The notes under the pieces were generated by a model. That model worked only from the letters and a program-made list of their open reading frames with translations. It searched no databases and was not told the origin of the DNA. From NCBI GenBank assembly GCA_905182265.1, contig CAJJAO010000017.1, forward strand, positions 1 through 64,000: a DNA stretch of 64,000 bases. The letters run 5' to 3'. The translations under genes were made by a program, and so were the position numbers. This DNA comes from a gamma proteobacterium HTCC2207 (lineage in GTDB: Bacteria > Pseudomonadota > Gammaproteobacteria > Pseudomonadales > Porticoccaceae). Below, in pieces: positions 7,770 to 16,607 of the stretch; positions within the stretch are counted from its first letter, which is position 1, and each line of letters starts with the position of its first letter.

Positions 7770-8426
7770 CTAATCACTAGGACCATAAGCATAGAGACCG
7801 CCCTTCTCTAGGGCTCTCCTGTAAGCCGGCCTGCTATGGCAACGCTGCCTAAATAGCGAAAGATTGGTCATGGAATCTGATGGCAGCATTAGTGGGGCTA
7901 TTTCGGCTATAAACGACAGCTGAATATCGGCGCCAGAGAGGCTGTTGCCGACAAACCAGTCAACACCCTCAAGGGCCTGATCTAAATAACCCAAATGTCG
8001 CTGCATTTCGTCATTGATGCGAGTTTGTAGCGCAGCGCCAGACTCATCTTGAGTTGGGCTTAGTCTTGAGGTGTAGAGTTTCAGCATTAAAGGTAATATC
8101 GCGCTGCCTTCAGCATAATGGAGCCACTGCAAATAGGCTTCATACTCCTCTGTTCCTGTTTTTGGCAATAATCGACCTTCACCATAATGGCGCAAAATAT
8201 AGTCAACAATAGCGCCAGACTCAATAATAGTGCGGTCGTGGCCAGACGTGGTGTCTGTCAGGACTGGGGATTTCCCTAGTTGCTGAATCGCTTCCAGCTC
8301 TGGTGGGGCCAGATTGGTATCCGCATCACGATGGTAACTAGCAATTTTGTAGTCGAGTTCAAGCTCTTCAAGTAACCAAAGAATTCGCTGTGAACGGGAG
8401 TTATTGAGGTGGTGGACAGTTAGCAT
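7770..8426 (-). CDS. Glutathione S-transferase family protein
   Basis: The 218-aa protein has the thioredoxin-fold N-terminal domain of soluble GSTs. HHLNNSRSQRILWLLEEL carries the likely catalytic Ser, LGKSPVL holds the cis-Pro loop, and IIESGAIVDYIL is the glutathione gamma-Glu binding motif ESxAI. An all-helical C-terminal domain follows, with WFVGNSLSGADIQLSF containing the conserved N-capping Asp. It is expected to conjugate glutathione to electrophiles or to reduce organic peroxides in the cytoplasm. The substrate is not predictable. It is divergent from the glycerate-kinase-like gene across 186 bp and shares no obvious pathway with its neighbours. Confidence 0.92.
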   Translation of the reverse strand: MLTVHHLNNSRSQRILWLLEELELDYKIASYHRDADTNLAPPELEAIQQLGKSPVLTDTTSGHDRTIIESGAIVDYILRHYGEGRLLPKTGTEEYEAYLQWLHYAEGSAILPLMLKLYTSRLSPTQDESGAALQTRINDEMQRHLGYLDQALEGVDWFVGNSLSGADIQLSFIAEIAPLMLPSDSMTNLSLFRQRCHSRPAYRRALEKGGLYAYGPSD

Positions 8427-8612
8427 AAAAACATTCCTATAATTATTATTAGCGGCCGATAAATGGCACTAGCATGCTTGTATTTAAGCATTAATATCTA
8501 GATAACAGACAGCTTTTTTTGTTTTTGAAAATCCCCAAAATACTGCTTGCACTAGGCTATAGTTGATCACAGGCACTACAGCCAAAAACAACTTAATGAT
8601 CTGAATAAAACT

Positions 8613-9491
8613 ATGTCAGCTGCCGCCAAAGATTTTCTTGACCGCCATCAGTTACCAGCAACCTACCTGGAATCTGCGCAGCGGTGGTTTGAACCATTAA
8701 TTCAGCAGTTTTGCGACCAGTATCAGCCAGACACTGCACCACAGATACTAGGCATAAATGGCTGCCAGGGCTCAGGTAAATCGACTCTGGCAGATTATCT
8801 CTGCACTATGATTGCTGAGCGTCAGGGAATACAGACAGTCTCCCTGTCCATGGATGACTTCTATCTCACGCTCGCCGAGCGCAGAGCACTGGCAAAAACC
8901 GTTCACCCACTGCTTTCCACCCGGGGTGTGCCCGGCACCCATGATGTGGCCCTGGCCATAACAACAATTGAGCAACTTCGTTCGGGCAATAACAGCCCAA
9001 TACCCAGATTTGATAAGAGTATTGATGATCGAGTCACTGGACCACAGATCAAAAGCGTCTCTGGGCCAGTGGGTTTAATTATTCTTGAAGGTTGGTGCCT
9101 AGGCGCCATACCAGAGCCCGATTTCAAGCTTGCAGAGCCTATTAATTGTCTCGAGAGGCTAGAGGATCAACAGGGCATATGGCGACAGTACATCAACCAG
9201 GCCCTAAGCCAAGACTACCAACAGCTGTTTGCCATGGTAGATCAGCTAATAATGCTCCAGGCACCCTCTTTTGATACTGTGTTTGACTGGCGTTTAGAGC
9301 AAGAAGCGAAGATGCGGAATCACCTAAAGGCAGCAGATAGTTCAGGAGTCATGGACGAGCAACAGCTGGGGCGGTTTATCCAACATTTTCAACGGATTAC
9401 CGAGCATTCCCTGAGAGAAATGCCCCAACGAGCCCAGCATCTTTTTAAGCTGGGGTCAGACCGCCAGATTAGCCAGTATCAACAGCGTTAA
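8613..9491 (+). CDS. D-glycerate 3-kinase-like P-loop kinase (GLYK/YggC family)
   Basis: The 292-aa protein belongs to the P-loop kinases related to plant glycerate kinase and E. coli YggC. The Walker A motif is GCQGSGKS (residues 50-57). VSLSMDDFYLTLAERRALA is the family's Walker-B-like segment, and RGVPGTHDV, PRFDKSIDDR and ILEGWCLG are hallmark motifs. The predicted reaction is phosphorylation of D-glycerate to 3-phosphoglycerate. This would return glyoxylate- or serine-derived carbon to central metabolism, compatible with the C1 genes 4 kb away, though no operon links them. Kinases for uridine or pantothenate share the fold, but the motif set here favours glycerate kinase. Confidence 0.82.
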   Translation: MSAAAKDFLDRHQLPATYLESAQRWFEPLIQQFCDQYQPDTAPQILGINGCQGSGKSTLADYLCTMIAERQGIQTVSLSMDDFYLTLAERRALAKTVHPLLSTRGVPGTHDVALAITTIEQLRSGNNSPIPRFDKSIDDRVTGPQIKSVSGPVGLIILEGWCLGAIPEPDFKLAEPINCLERLEDQQGIWRQYINQALSQDYQQLFAMVDQLIMLQAPSFDTVFDWRLEQEAKMRNHLKAADSSGVMDEQQLGRFIQHFQRITEHSLREMPQRAQHLFKLGSDRQISQYQQR

Positions 9492-9506
9492 TTTGGCTAG
9501 TGGAGG

Positions 9507-9926
9507 TTAATGAGCAGCAATTTGATTTTGATTAAATTCACTGACTACCCGCAATAATTGCCGACAGGTAATCTGACCAACCAGCAGACCATGATCTAGA
9601 ACCGGACGGCGGCGGTGACCTTTTTTTAACATATCATCCGCTACATCAACCAGATCTGCATGCACATCGCAAAAATCCACATTGACAGTCATATACTCAC
9701 TGACTTTACCCACATCCCCATGCTCATTGTAAGTAGCGGCCAGAATAGCACCCAGACAGTCCATCTCCGACAGCACACCCTTGAGCATGCCCTCTTCATC
9801 AACCACACAGATACCAGATACTCGGTGCTCAATAATCAAATGAATAGCGTCAAACATATCCCCGTCTGTGGATATTTTGATTGGATCATGGAGCATGTAA
9901 TCACTTAGATCGACAGAACGTAACAT
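9507..9926 (-). CDS. Two-CBS-domain protein
   Basis: The 139-aa protein consists only of a tandem pair of CBS motifs (a Bateman module). The first covers residues 10-60 (TDGDMFDAIHLIIEHRVSGI, then VVDEEGMLKGVLSEMD); the second covers residues 77-130 (VDVADDMLKKGHRRRPVLD, then GLLVGQITCRQLLRVV). Such stand-alone modules usually bind adenine nucleotides and regulate a partner protein. The partner is unknown. The gene is convergent with the glycerate-kinase-like gene (15 bp between stops) and lies downstream of the nuo operon on the same strand, separated by a repeat array. Confidence 0.9.
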   Translation of the reverse strand: MLRSVDLSDYMLHDPIKISTDGDMFDAIHLIIEHRVSGICVVDEEGMLKGVLSEMDCLGAILAATYNEHGDVGKVSEYMTVNVDFCDVHADLVDVADDMLKKGHRRRPVLDHGLLVGQITCRQLLRVVSEFNQNQIAAH

Positions 9927-10238
9927 AGCTATCTCCTTGCCCTAAAAAGAGTTGGGTTAAACTAATCTCGGCATCCTTTACCGACTTAAATAGAGCCCTC
10001 AGCGGCTGTAAATAAAAAGCCCTCAGCTGCACTAAACAAAGAGCCCTCAGCTGACTTAATTAAAGAGCCCTCAGCGGCTTGGAATAAAGAGCCCTCAGCG
10101 AACCAAATAAAGAGCCCTCAGCTGCACTAAACAAAGAGCCCTCAGCTGCACTAAACAAAGAACCCTCAGCAGTTCTAAATGACGAGCCCTCAGCGGCTAT
10201 AAATAAAGAGCCCTCAGCTGCTCTAATTAAAACAACCA
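9927..10238. other. 312-bp intergenic region between nuoN and the CBS gene
   Basis: About three quarters is a ten-unit tandem array (9993-10231). The remaining 66 bp before the CBS gene should hold its ribosome binding site, seen on the minus strand as AGGAGATAG ahead of the ATG. No classical hairpin plus T-run terminator for the nuo operon is visible. Confidence 0.7.
9993..10231. repeat. Ten-unit 24-bp tandem repeat array at the 3' end of the nuo operon
   Basis: Ten units of the form GAGCCCTCAGCTGCACTAAA plus CAAA run head to tail. Nine are 24 bp; the fifth (10089-10111) has lost one base. Three units (2, 6 and 7) share GCCCTCAGCTGCACTAAACAAA exactly. GCCCTCAGC, or CCCTCAGC in one unit, is the most conserved core. 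Read on the minus strand, straight after the nuoN stop through a TGATG overlap, the units encode AAEGSLFS repeats, echoing nuoN's own C-terminus (AFAGSL). The one-base deletion breaks that frame, so translation beyond half the array is unlikely. There are no spacers, so it is not CRISPR. Confidence 0.95.
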
Positions 10239-11708
10239 TCAAAGACTGCCTGCAAACGCTATAAAGGGCTGCGGCCAGCTACCGAGCAACAGTACTAACA
10301 ACATTAATAGAGCAGCAAGCAGGTCCTGGGGGCCAAATTCAACCCTAGGCCCTTTGTTAATATCACCCTGAGACCCTAACTTAATACTAGCCGGTGGAAT
10401 CTTACTCATGGCAAAGATAATGCGTAGGTAATAATAAATAGCGATCGCGCTACCCAGTACCAATGCCCCCATCAATACCCAGAGTTGCGATTGAATCGCC
10501 ACCGTCATCAGATAAAACTTACCAATGAAGCCAGCTGTTAGTGGTATGCCAGCAAACGACAACATCGCCACAGTCAGCACAGAAGCCTGCAGTGGGTTGC
10601 GCCAAAATAGTCCGTCAAATGCGCCTATCATAGATAGGCTGTCATCTTCCCCAGCCAACGTCGCCACCACAGTAAAAGCCGCCAACGTAGTCACAATATA
10701 GGCTGCCAAATAATAGGTAATGGCCTCGCCAATTAACCGGTTTGTATCCGCATCAATGGCCATAGAGAGCGCGATTAATACTAGCAATAGATAACCAAAG
10801 TGAGCGATTGAAGAATAGGCGAGCAGGCGTTTAATATTTTGCTGTTGCAACGCTAACCAGTTGCCCACCAACATTGAGGCTATTGCCACCGCTGACAGAG
10901 CAAAAATAAGTGAGCTGTATTGGTACAACTGGCCCTCGATAAAAAACCTAGTCAGAGCGATAAAAACCGCACCCTTTGACACCGTGGCCAAAAATCCAGT
11001 TACCGGAGTAGGTGCGCCCTGATAGACATCTGGGGTCCACATATGGAACGGCACTACCGAGAGCTTAAAGCCAAGCCCCGCCAAAATCATGGCGCTACCC
11101 GCCATAAGTAACACAGGTTCTCGCGCATAGGCTTCACCAGCCTTAGCTCCTATGCCTGCAAAAGTAAGATCGCCAGTGGCGGCATAAATGAGAGCAAAAC
11201 CAAATAACAGCATGACGGAAGCACAGGCTGAGAGAACAAGGTATTTAATTGCCGCCTCTAGGGGCAACTCCCCTTTTTCTGGGAACGCAATCATGCCGTA
11301 GAGCGCAACACCCATGAGTTCCATACCCAACAGTAGTGAGGCCATATGGCTCGACTGAATCAGTATCACAGCACCCAGTACAGACAGCACAAGTAGCAAG
11401 TAATACTCTTCCTTGCGTTCACCCTCCGGGGAAAAACTCTCTTTCGATAGAATCAAAGTCACCAGAGAAGCCATCAATATTAACGTGGTGAAAAATAAGC
11501 CCCAGTCATCGACTACTAACAAGACGGTCACTGGCTGGACAAAGTCTCGTGCGTAACCTGCACCCCAGAGAGAGAGTAACAAACCAGCTGCGGTAATCCA
11601 CCAGGCAACCGCTTGATCACGTTTGATCGACGCCTGAATCATCAGCACAACTGCCGTCAGGGATAGCATCAATATGGGCATCAGTGCCGTCATTTCGCTC
11701 ATATTCAT
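10239..11708 (-). CDS. nuoN: NADH-quinone oxidoreductase subunit N
   Basis: The 489-aa membrane subunit is one of three antiporter-like proton channels in complex I. About 14 hydrophobic segments are visible. The conserved family regions GLGFKLSVVPFHMWTPDVYQ (lysine and HxWxPD) and RLLAYSSIAHFGYLL are present, as expected for proton pumping. It is the last gene of the operon; its ATG overlaps the nuoM stop as ATGA. The C-terminus ends AFAGSL and is followed at once by the tandem array. The length matches the family. Confidence 0.97.
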   Translation of the reverse strand: MNMSEMTALMPILMLSLTAVVLMIQASIKRDQAVAWWITAAGLLLSLWGAGYARDFVQPVTVLLVVDDWGLFFTTLILMASLVTLILSKESFSPEGERKEEYYLLLVLSVLGAVILIQSSHMASLLLGMELMGVALYGMIAFPEKGELPLEAAIKYLVLSACASVMLLFGFALIYAATGDLTFAGIGAKAGEAYAREPVLLMAGSAMILAGLGFKLSVVPFHMWTPDVYQGAPTPVTGFLATVSKGAVFIALTRFFIEGQLYQYSSLIFALSAVAIASMLVGNWLALQQQNIKRLLAYSSIAHFGYLLLVLIALSMAIDADTNRLIGEAITYYLAAYIVTTLAAFTVVATLAGEDDSLSMIGAFDGLFWRNPLQASVLTVAMLSFAGIPLTAGFIGKFYLMTVAIQSQLWVLMGALVLGSAIAIYYYLRIIFAMSKIPPASIKLGSQGDINKGPRVEFGPQDLLAALLMLLVLLLGSWPQPFIAFAGSL

Positions 11709-13222
11709 GGGGCTATCTCCACTGAAGTCATCTCAAGCAGGCTCTGGAGTACCGGCTGGGCCATGTCTAAAACCGGTTGGGGATACAGACCTAAGCCTAT
11801 TAAGGCCACCATCATCACAGCCATGGTCAGCATCTCGCGACGGCCAAAATCAGTCAGGCTATGACCCTCAAGTTTGGCATTGGGCTCACCCTGAAATGAT
11901 CTCTGCATCAATATAAGCGAATAAATAGCACCAGTGATTAGACCCAGAGCCGCCACCGCGGTCATCCAGGGGTTCACCTGAAACAGTCCCAGCAATACTA
12001 AAAACTCGGCGACAAAGTTACCCAACCCGGGCAGGCCTAAAGAGGCCACCACAAAAAACATTGCCACAGCACCCATGCGCGGCATTTGCTGCCACAGCCC
12101 TCCCATCTCCCGCATATCTCTGGTGTGTAGTCGTTCCTGCAGCGAGCCGGCGATCATAAATAGCGCTGCCGTACTAAAACCATGGGCTACCATCTGCATC
12201 ACCGCCCCCTGCAAGGCCAGCTCATTCCATGCATAGACACCGAGTAATACAAAGCCCATATGGCTAACACTGCTGTAGGCAACCAAGCGCTTAAAGTCGG
12301 TCTGAGAAAAAGCCAGTACCGCGCCATAGACTACACCTGCAGCACCTAGAGCCATTGCGGTAAATGAGAAATCCAGAGCTGCCTCAGGAAACAGAGGTAC
12401 GGCAAAACGAATCAAGCCATAGGCACCTGTTTTGAGTAAAATGCCCGCCAAGATCACACTGCCAGCTGTCGGCGCCTGAGTATGAGCGTCGGGCAGCCAA
12501 GTATGAAAAGGGAACGCCGGCAACTTCACCACAAAGGCAATAAAGAAGCCCAGCATTAACCAATGGGCAGTTTGCTCGGCCATTGGGGTGTTCAGCAGAT
12601 CAAAGTAGCTAAAGCTCCACTGTCCGGTGGCACTGTGATTAACAGCCACAAGCCCCAGAGTCGCCACCAACATCAGTAAGCCGCTTGCCTGAGTAAAGAT
12701 AAAGAACTTCATGGCCGCATAGCCACGATTTTCATGGCCCCAAATAGCGATCATAAAGTACATGGGAATCAGCATAACTTCCCAAAATAGGAAGAATAAA
12801 AACAAATCCAAGGCCATAAATACGCCAAGAACACCTGCCAGAGTCCAGAGCAGATTGGCTTCAAAGAAACCACGCTTGGCCATCACGTCGGTCCAAGAGG
12901 AGCTGATGGCAATGGCACCCAGCACCAGCGTTAACATGACCATCAGTAGGCTCACGCCATCTAGCGCGAACTCAATGCTAATGCCAAAGGCAGGAATCCA
13001 CTGAGCTTTAAAATGCATTAACCAGGTGCTGGGATCGTCGGGCATGGGTGCCTGCAGCTGGGTCAGGTCTGCCATTCCAGAGAGATGTGACAGCAGGTAA
13101 ATAATATCCAACAGCACCACTGTCAGCGCCACTCGACGAGGCATATTTTCCCCAGCGCGCTCGGACAACATGGCCAGCACACCGCCCACTAGTAAGATCA
13201 GTATCAGGTTGATCATGACCAT
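11705..13222 (-). CDS. nuoM: NADH-quinone oxidoreductase subunit M
   Basis: The 505-aa antiporter-like subunit has FWEVMLIPMYFMIAIWG (transmembrane Glu essential for proton transfer), FVVKLPAFPFHTWLPDAHTQ and RLVAYSSVSHMGFVLLG, all typical of NuoM. It forms the central part of the membrane arm of complex I. Its start overlaps the nuoL stop (TAATG) and its stop overlaps nuoN, so the three pump genes are translationally coupled. Confidence 0.97.
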   Translation of the reverse strand: MVMINLILILLVGGVLAMLSERAGENMPRRVALTVVLLDIIYLLSHLSGMADLTQLQAPMPDDPSTWLMHFKAQWIPAFGISIEFALDGVSLLMVMLTLVLGAIAISSSWTDVMAKRGFFEANLLWTLAGVLGVFMALDLFLFFLFWEVMLIPMYFMIAIWGHENRGYAAMKFFIFTQASGLLMLVATLGLVAVNHSATGQWSFSYFDLLNTPMAEQTAHWLMLGFFIAFVVKLPAFPFHTWLPDAHTQAPTAGSVILAGILLKTGAYGLIRFAVPLFPEAALDFSFTAMALGAAGVVYGAVLAFSQTDFKRLVAYSSVSHMGFVLLGVYAWNELALQGAVMQMVAHGFSTAALFMIAGSLQERLHTRDMREMGGLWQQMPRMGAVAMFFVVASLGLPGLGNFVAEFLVLLGLFQVNPWMTAVAALGLITGAIYSLILMQRSFQGEPNAKLEGHSLTDFGRREMLTMAVMMVALIGLGLYPQPVLDMAQPVLQSLLEMTSVEIAP

Positions 13223-15084
13223 TACGATGCTCCTTCGGTAGGCTGCAGCGCCGGAATCTGTAGCGCCAGAGTCAGCAGTACAATTAACCCTAAGACCATA
13301 CTGGCAACATACCAGCGCATACGACCCGTCTGGGACTCCACAAGCCAGTGATTAAAGGTTTGATTGATCGCGACAACAAGCCCATAAATTGCATCGATAG
13401 GCTCATTTTTTAATAACCCAGAAATTCGATAATAGGGCCGGACAAAAGCTCGGTCGTAGAGCCAATCTATGCCCCAGCCACTCAACCAGAAACGTCTCAA
13501 TGCTTGGCCCACAGAAGAGCTAACCCAGCGGTCTACATTAAGTTGACGACTCTGGAATATTAGATATGCCAGTAACACACCCAATAGAGGGACCGAGATA
13601 GAAACATATTCAACCCAGTGAGCCGGATGATCGCCGCTGGCAACAGGAAATACATCGGCGACAGGAATAATAAAGTAGCCACCAATCATAGCTAGGGTAC
13701 AGAGTGTGATTAAAGGCACCGCCATTCGCCAACCGGTATCTCCCTCTGGTTCAGTATTTGCTTTGCCAAAGAACACTACAAACACCAAACGAAAACTGTA
13801 GATCGCCGTTAACAATGCGCCCAATAAACCACCAAACCACAGCAAGGGGCCAATGTCGGAAAACTGATAAGCCTGCAGCAAAATTTGGTCCTTACTAAAG
13901 AACCCAGAAGTCATGGGCAATGCCGCTAGCGCTGCAGAACCAATCATAAAGCTCCAGAATGTCACCGGCATTCTGGTACGCAGTCCACCCATCTTGAAAA
14001 TATTATGCTCATGATGGAGGTAATGAATGATCGCACCAGAACCCAAAAATAGCAGGGCCTTAAAGAAAGCATGGGTCATCAGATGGAAAATCCCAGCCGT
14101 CCAGGCGCCCACGCCCAGTGCCAGAAACATGTAGCCAATCTGACTGATAGTCGAATAGGCGAGAATGCGTTTAATATCGGTTTGCATCAAGGCGGTAAAG
14201 GCGGCCATCAATAAAGTGGCAAGACCCACCAACGCAACAATCATCATCGCCGTGGGCGCCAGTAAAAATAGCCCGTGGGTACGGGCAATCAGATAAACCC
14301 CCGCCGTGACCATGGTCGCCGCATGAATCAGTGCACTCACAGGTGTGGGGCCAGCCATAGCGTCGGGCAACCAGGTATGCAGTGGCAACTGAGCTGACTT
14401 GCCCACCGCACCACCCAGTAACAATAGACAGGCAATTAAAGGCAGCGTACCACCCACCTGCCACTCAATATTTGCAGCACCCACCATGGCTTGAATATCC
14501 AAGGTGCCAAGCTCAGTAAACAGCAGTAATAAACCGAGTGCCATTGCGGTATCGCCTATGCGAGTTACCACAAAAGCTTTGCGGGCTGCCTGACCATTGG
14601 CACTGTCCTGATACCAAAAGCCTACTAGCAAGTAACTGCACACACCCACCCCTTCCCAGCCCAAATACAGGAGTAGCAAATTGTCCGCCATCACCAGCAC
14701 TAACATGGCCGCAACAAACATATTTAGGTAGGCAAAATAGCGAGCGTAGCTAGTATCCTCTTCCATAAATTCTGTAGAAAAAAGATGAATCAAAAATCCA
14801 ACGCCAGTGATGACAGACATCATGACCAAGGTGAGGCCATCAAAATAGAACGCGATACTGGGACTAAAATTGCCTACCTGCATCCAGGTCCAGAGACTCA
14901 GCTGAAAGGGTTCTGGGTTGGCCAAAAATTCTAACCCTAGCAACATTGTTAATAGCGCTGCTAAACCCACAGAGCCAACACCCAGCAAACCTATGAGTAA
15001 CCGAGGTAATATTGCCGAACCGAGCATTAATATAATGGCACTGAGCAATGGAATCAGCGGTACTAGCCAAATCATATCAGCCAT
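13222..15084 (-). CDS. nuoL: NADH-quinone oxidoreductase subunit L
   Basis: The 620-aa distal antiporter-like subunit of complex I shows LYLGWEGVGVCSYLLVGFWY near residue 145, KSAQLPLHTWLPDAMAGPTP near 230 and RILAYSTISQIGYM near 310. The C-terminal ~90 residues include the long lateral helix plus the last transmembrane segment that clamps the membrane arm. Its length matches the E. coli protein. It sits 2 bp after nuoK and overlaps nuoM. Confidence 0.97.
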   Translation of the reverse strand: MADMIWLVPLIPLLSAIILMLGSAILPRLLIGLLGVGSVGLAALLTMLLGLEFLANPEPFQLSLWTWMQVGNFSPSIAFYFDGLTLVMMSVITGVGFLIHLFSTEFMEEDTSYARYFAYLNMFVAAMLVLVMADNLLLLYLGWEGVGVCSYLLVGFWYQDSANGQAARKAFVVTRIGDTAMALGLLLLFTELGTLDIQAMVGAANIEWQVGGTLPLIACLLLLGGAVGKSAQLPLHTWLPDAMAGPTPVSALIHAATMVTAGVYLIARTHGLFLLAPTAMMIVALVGLATLLMAAFTALMQTDIKRILAYSTISQIGYMFLALGVGAWTAGIFHLMTHAFFKALLFLGSGAIIHYLHHEHNIFKMGGLRTRMPVTFWSFMIGSAALAALPMTSGFFSKDQILLQAYQFSDIGPLLWFGGLLGALLTAIYSFRLVFVVFFGKANTEPEGDTGWRMAVPLITLCTLAMIGGYFIIPVADVFPVASGDHPAHWVEYVSISVPLLGVLLAYLIFQSRQLNVDRWVSSSVGQALRRFWLSGWGIDWLYDRAFVRPYYRISGLLKNEPIDAIYGLVVAINQTFNHWLVESQTGRMRWYVASMVLGLIVLLTLALQIPALQPTEGAS

Positions 15085-15086
15085 TC

Positions 15087-15401
15087 TTAACCCCTCATCC
15101 TGTTGGCACTGTCCATATCCAACGTTTTAAAACGGCGCTGAACCTGCAATACAAGCCCCAGACCGACGGCCACTTCCGCTGCCGCAACGGTCAGAATCAA
15201 CATAAAGATAACTTGCCCATCAGGCTGCCCCCAGTGGGCACCTGCCGCAACAAAAGCTAATGCCGCTGAGTTGAGCATCACTTCTAGAGACATCAAAATA
15301 AAAATAATATTGCGCCGTATCATTAGTCCCAGCATGCCAATGCTGAACAGCAGTGAGGACACTAGCAAAATATGGTTGAGTGGAATATTCAGGCCTTCCA
15401 T
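15087..15401 (-). CDS. nuoK: NADH-quinone oxidoreductase subunit K
   Basis: The 104-aa protein has three transmembrane helices. The conserved Glu in [14 protein letters not shown] and the second in [13 protein letters not shown] are the proton-pathway glutamates of this small MrpC-like subunit. The start [10 protein letters not shown] fits the family, and it lies 3 bp after nuoJ. Confidence 0.96.
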   Translation of the reverse strand: MEGLNIPLNHILLVSSLLFSIGMLGLMIRRNIIFILMSLEVMLNSAALAFVAAGAHWGQPDGQVIFMLILTVAAAEVAVGLGLVLQVQRRFKTLDMDSANRMRG

Positions 15402-15404
15402 TGT

Positions 15405-15911
15405 CTATTCCTCCCGCTCTAAGTAGCGACGGCCCAGATGGTAGGAACCTACCAGACCGGCTAGTAATAACATTGAGGCGATCTCTACGGCCAGTACATA
15501 GGGGCCAAATAGTGCTAGGCCGACTTCTTTGGCAGTCACCACTCCGGAAGACACTGGCCCATCTACCGTCGATATCATGTACAGCAGTTCTGAGAAGAGC
15601 ATCAGCGACAATAGCGCTGGCCCAGCCCAAATTTTGGGGTGCAGAAGCCCTCGCTCTCTAGCATCGCCCTCTTCTCCGAGGTTGAGCATCATGATCACAA
15701 ATACAAACAACACCATTATTGCCCCGGCATAAATCACAATTTCCAGTGCTGCTGCAAATGGTGCGCCGATTAGGAAAAAGATAACGGCCACCGCCAGCAG
15801 GGAAACAATAAGGTAGATCAGGGCATGAATGGCATTGGCTCTGGTCATCGCTAGTACTGTGGCTACTAGGGCTATGGTTGCGGCTATGTAGAAGAGAGTG
15901 ATCTCAAGCAT
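15405..15911 (-). CDS. nuoJ: NADH-quinone oxidoreductase subunit J
   Basis: About 168 aa with five hydrophobic helices. The pi-bulge region of transmembrane helix 3 is recognisable in LEIVIYAGAIMVLFVFVIMM. I start at the internal ATG (15909-15911), MLEITLFYIA, because AGGA lies 7 bp upstream. The longer frame begins 21 bp earlier, inside a repeat, and would add MPKQDPT. The gap to nuoI (about 180 bp) is the only sizeable gap inside the operon. Confidence 0.95.
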   Translation of the reverse strand: MLEITLFYIAATIALVATVLAMTRANAIHALIYLIVSLLAVAVIFFLIGAPFAAALEIVIYAGAIMVLFVFVIMMLNLGEEGDARERGLLHPKIWAGPALLSLMLFSELLYMISTVDGPVSSGVVTAKEVGLALFGPYVLAVEIASMLLLAGLVGSYHLGRRYLEREE

Positions 15912-15926
15912 AGTTGGGTCCTGTTT

Positions 15927-16029
15927 GGGCATGGTTCTGGTGTTTGATCCAGTAACGCTGTGTTAATTCATGCTGAGTAAAGTTTGGGAGTGGTGAGGGC
16001 ATGGTTCTGGTATCTGCTCCGGTGACACG
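15927..16029. repeat. Direct repeat in the nuoI-nuoJ gap
   Basis: GGGCATGGTTCTGGTNTNTG followed by NTCCNGTNAC occurs at about 15928 and again at about 15998, a 70-bp offset. About 26 of 30 positions match. It sits in non-coding DNA between nuoI and nuoJ, where the rest of the operon has overlaps or gaps of a few bases. It could be a relic of a duplication. Confidence 0.75.
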
Positions 16030-16091
16030 ACGTGCCGCAGAAATACCTCTGTAACCTATACCCTGACAACAGGCGCTCAAAAATACCCAAC

Positions 16092-16607
16092 TCATGGCAA
16101 CAAACTCTTAGTATCAATAGGCCGAGCTTCATTCCTAGCCTCACCCTTGTCCTTAGTCGCCGTCTGCATTCCAGACACCCGATAAAAATTGTAATCCGGA
16201 TACTTGCCCACCCCATTAATCAGCAGATGCTCCTTTTCATAAACCATATTTTGACGATCGTATTCACACATCTCAAAATCTGGCGTCAGCTGAATTGCAT
16301 AAGTCGGACAGGCTTCCTCGCACATACCACACATGATGCAGCGAGAGAAATTAATGCGGAAAAACTCTGGATACCAGGTGCCGTCCTCCCGCGTATCTTT
16401 TTGCAAAGCAATACAGTCCACAGGGCACACCGCGGCGCAAAGATTACAGGCCACGCAGCGTTCCTCACCATCGGGGTCGCGTGTCAGGACAATACGGCCA
16501 CGGTAACGGGGGGCCAAATAAGGCATTTCCTCTGGATACTGCACAGTGTCGGCCCCGGTGAAAGTATGCTTAAGCACCTCCCACATGGTTCTCAGCTCAC
16601 TTAACAT
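16092..16607 (-). CDS. nuoI: NADH-quinone oxidoreductase subunit I (two 4Fe-4S ferredoxin)
   Basis: About 171 aa. Two CxxCxxCxxxCP motifs, [15 protein letters not shown] and [13 protein letters not shown], hold clusters N6a and N6b that carry electrons from NuoG to NuoB. The start is placed at ATG 16605-16607, which overlaps the nuoH stop as TAATG and has a GGAGGAG ribosome binding site 4-5 nt upstream. A frame opening at 16628 is possible but less likely. Confidence 0.96.
   Translation of the reverse strand: MLSELRTMWEVLKHTFTGADTVQYPEEMPYLAPRYRGRIVLTRDPDGEERCVACNLCAAVCPVDCIALQKDTREDGTWYPEFFRINFSRCIMCGMCEEACPTYAIQLTPDFEMCEYDRQNMVYEKEHLLINGVGKYPDYNFYRVSGMQTATKDKGEARNEARPIDTKSLLP

Noticed and set aside
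9993..10231. CRISPR array
   Set aside because: The units are contiguous with no unique spacers, and no cas genes are in the window.
10060..10239. Short minus-strand ORF of AAEGSLFS repeats overlapping the nuoN stop (TGATG)
   Set aside because: It has no independent ribosome binding site and is only the translation of the tandem array; the single-base loss in the fifth unit changes the repeat frame, so a conserved peptide is unlikely.
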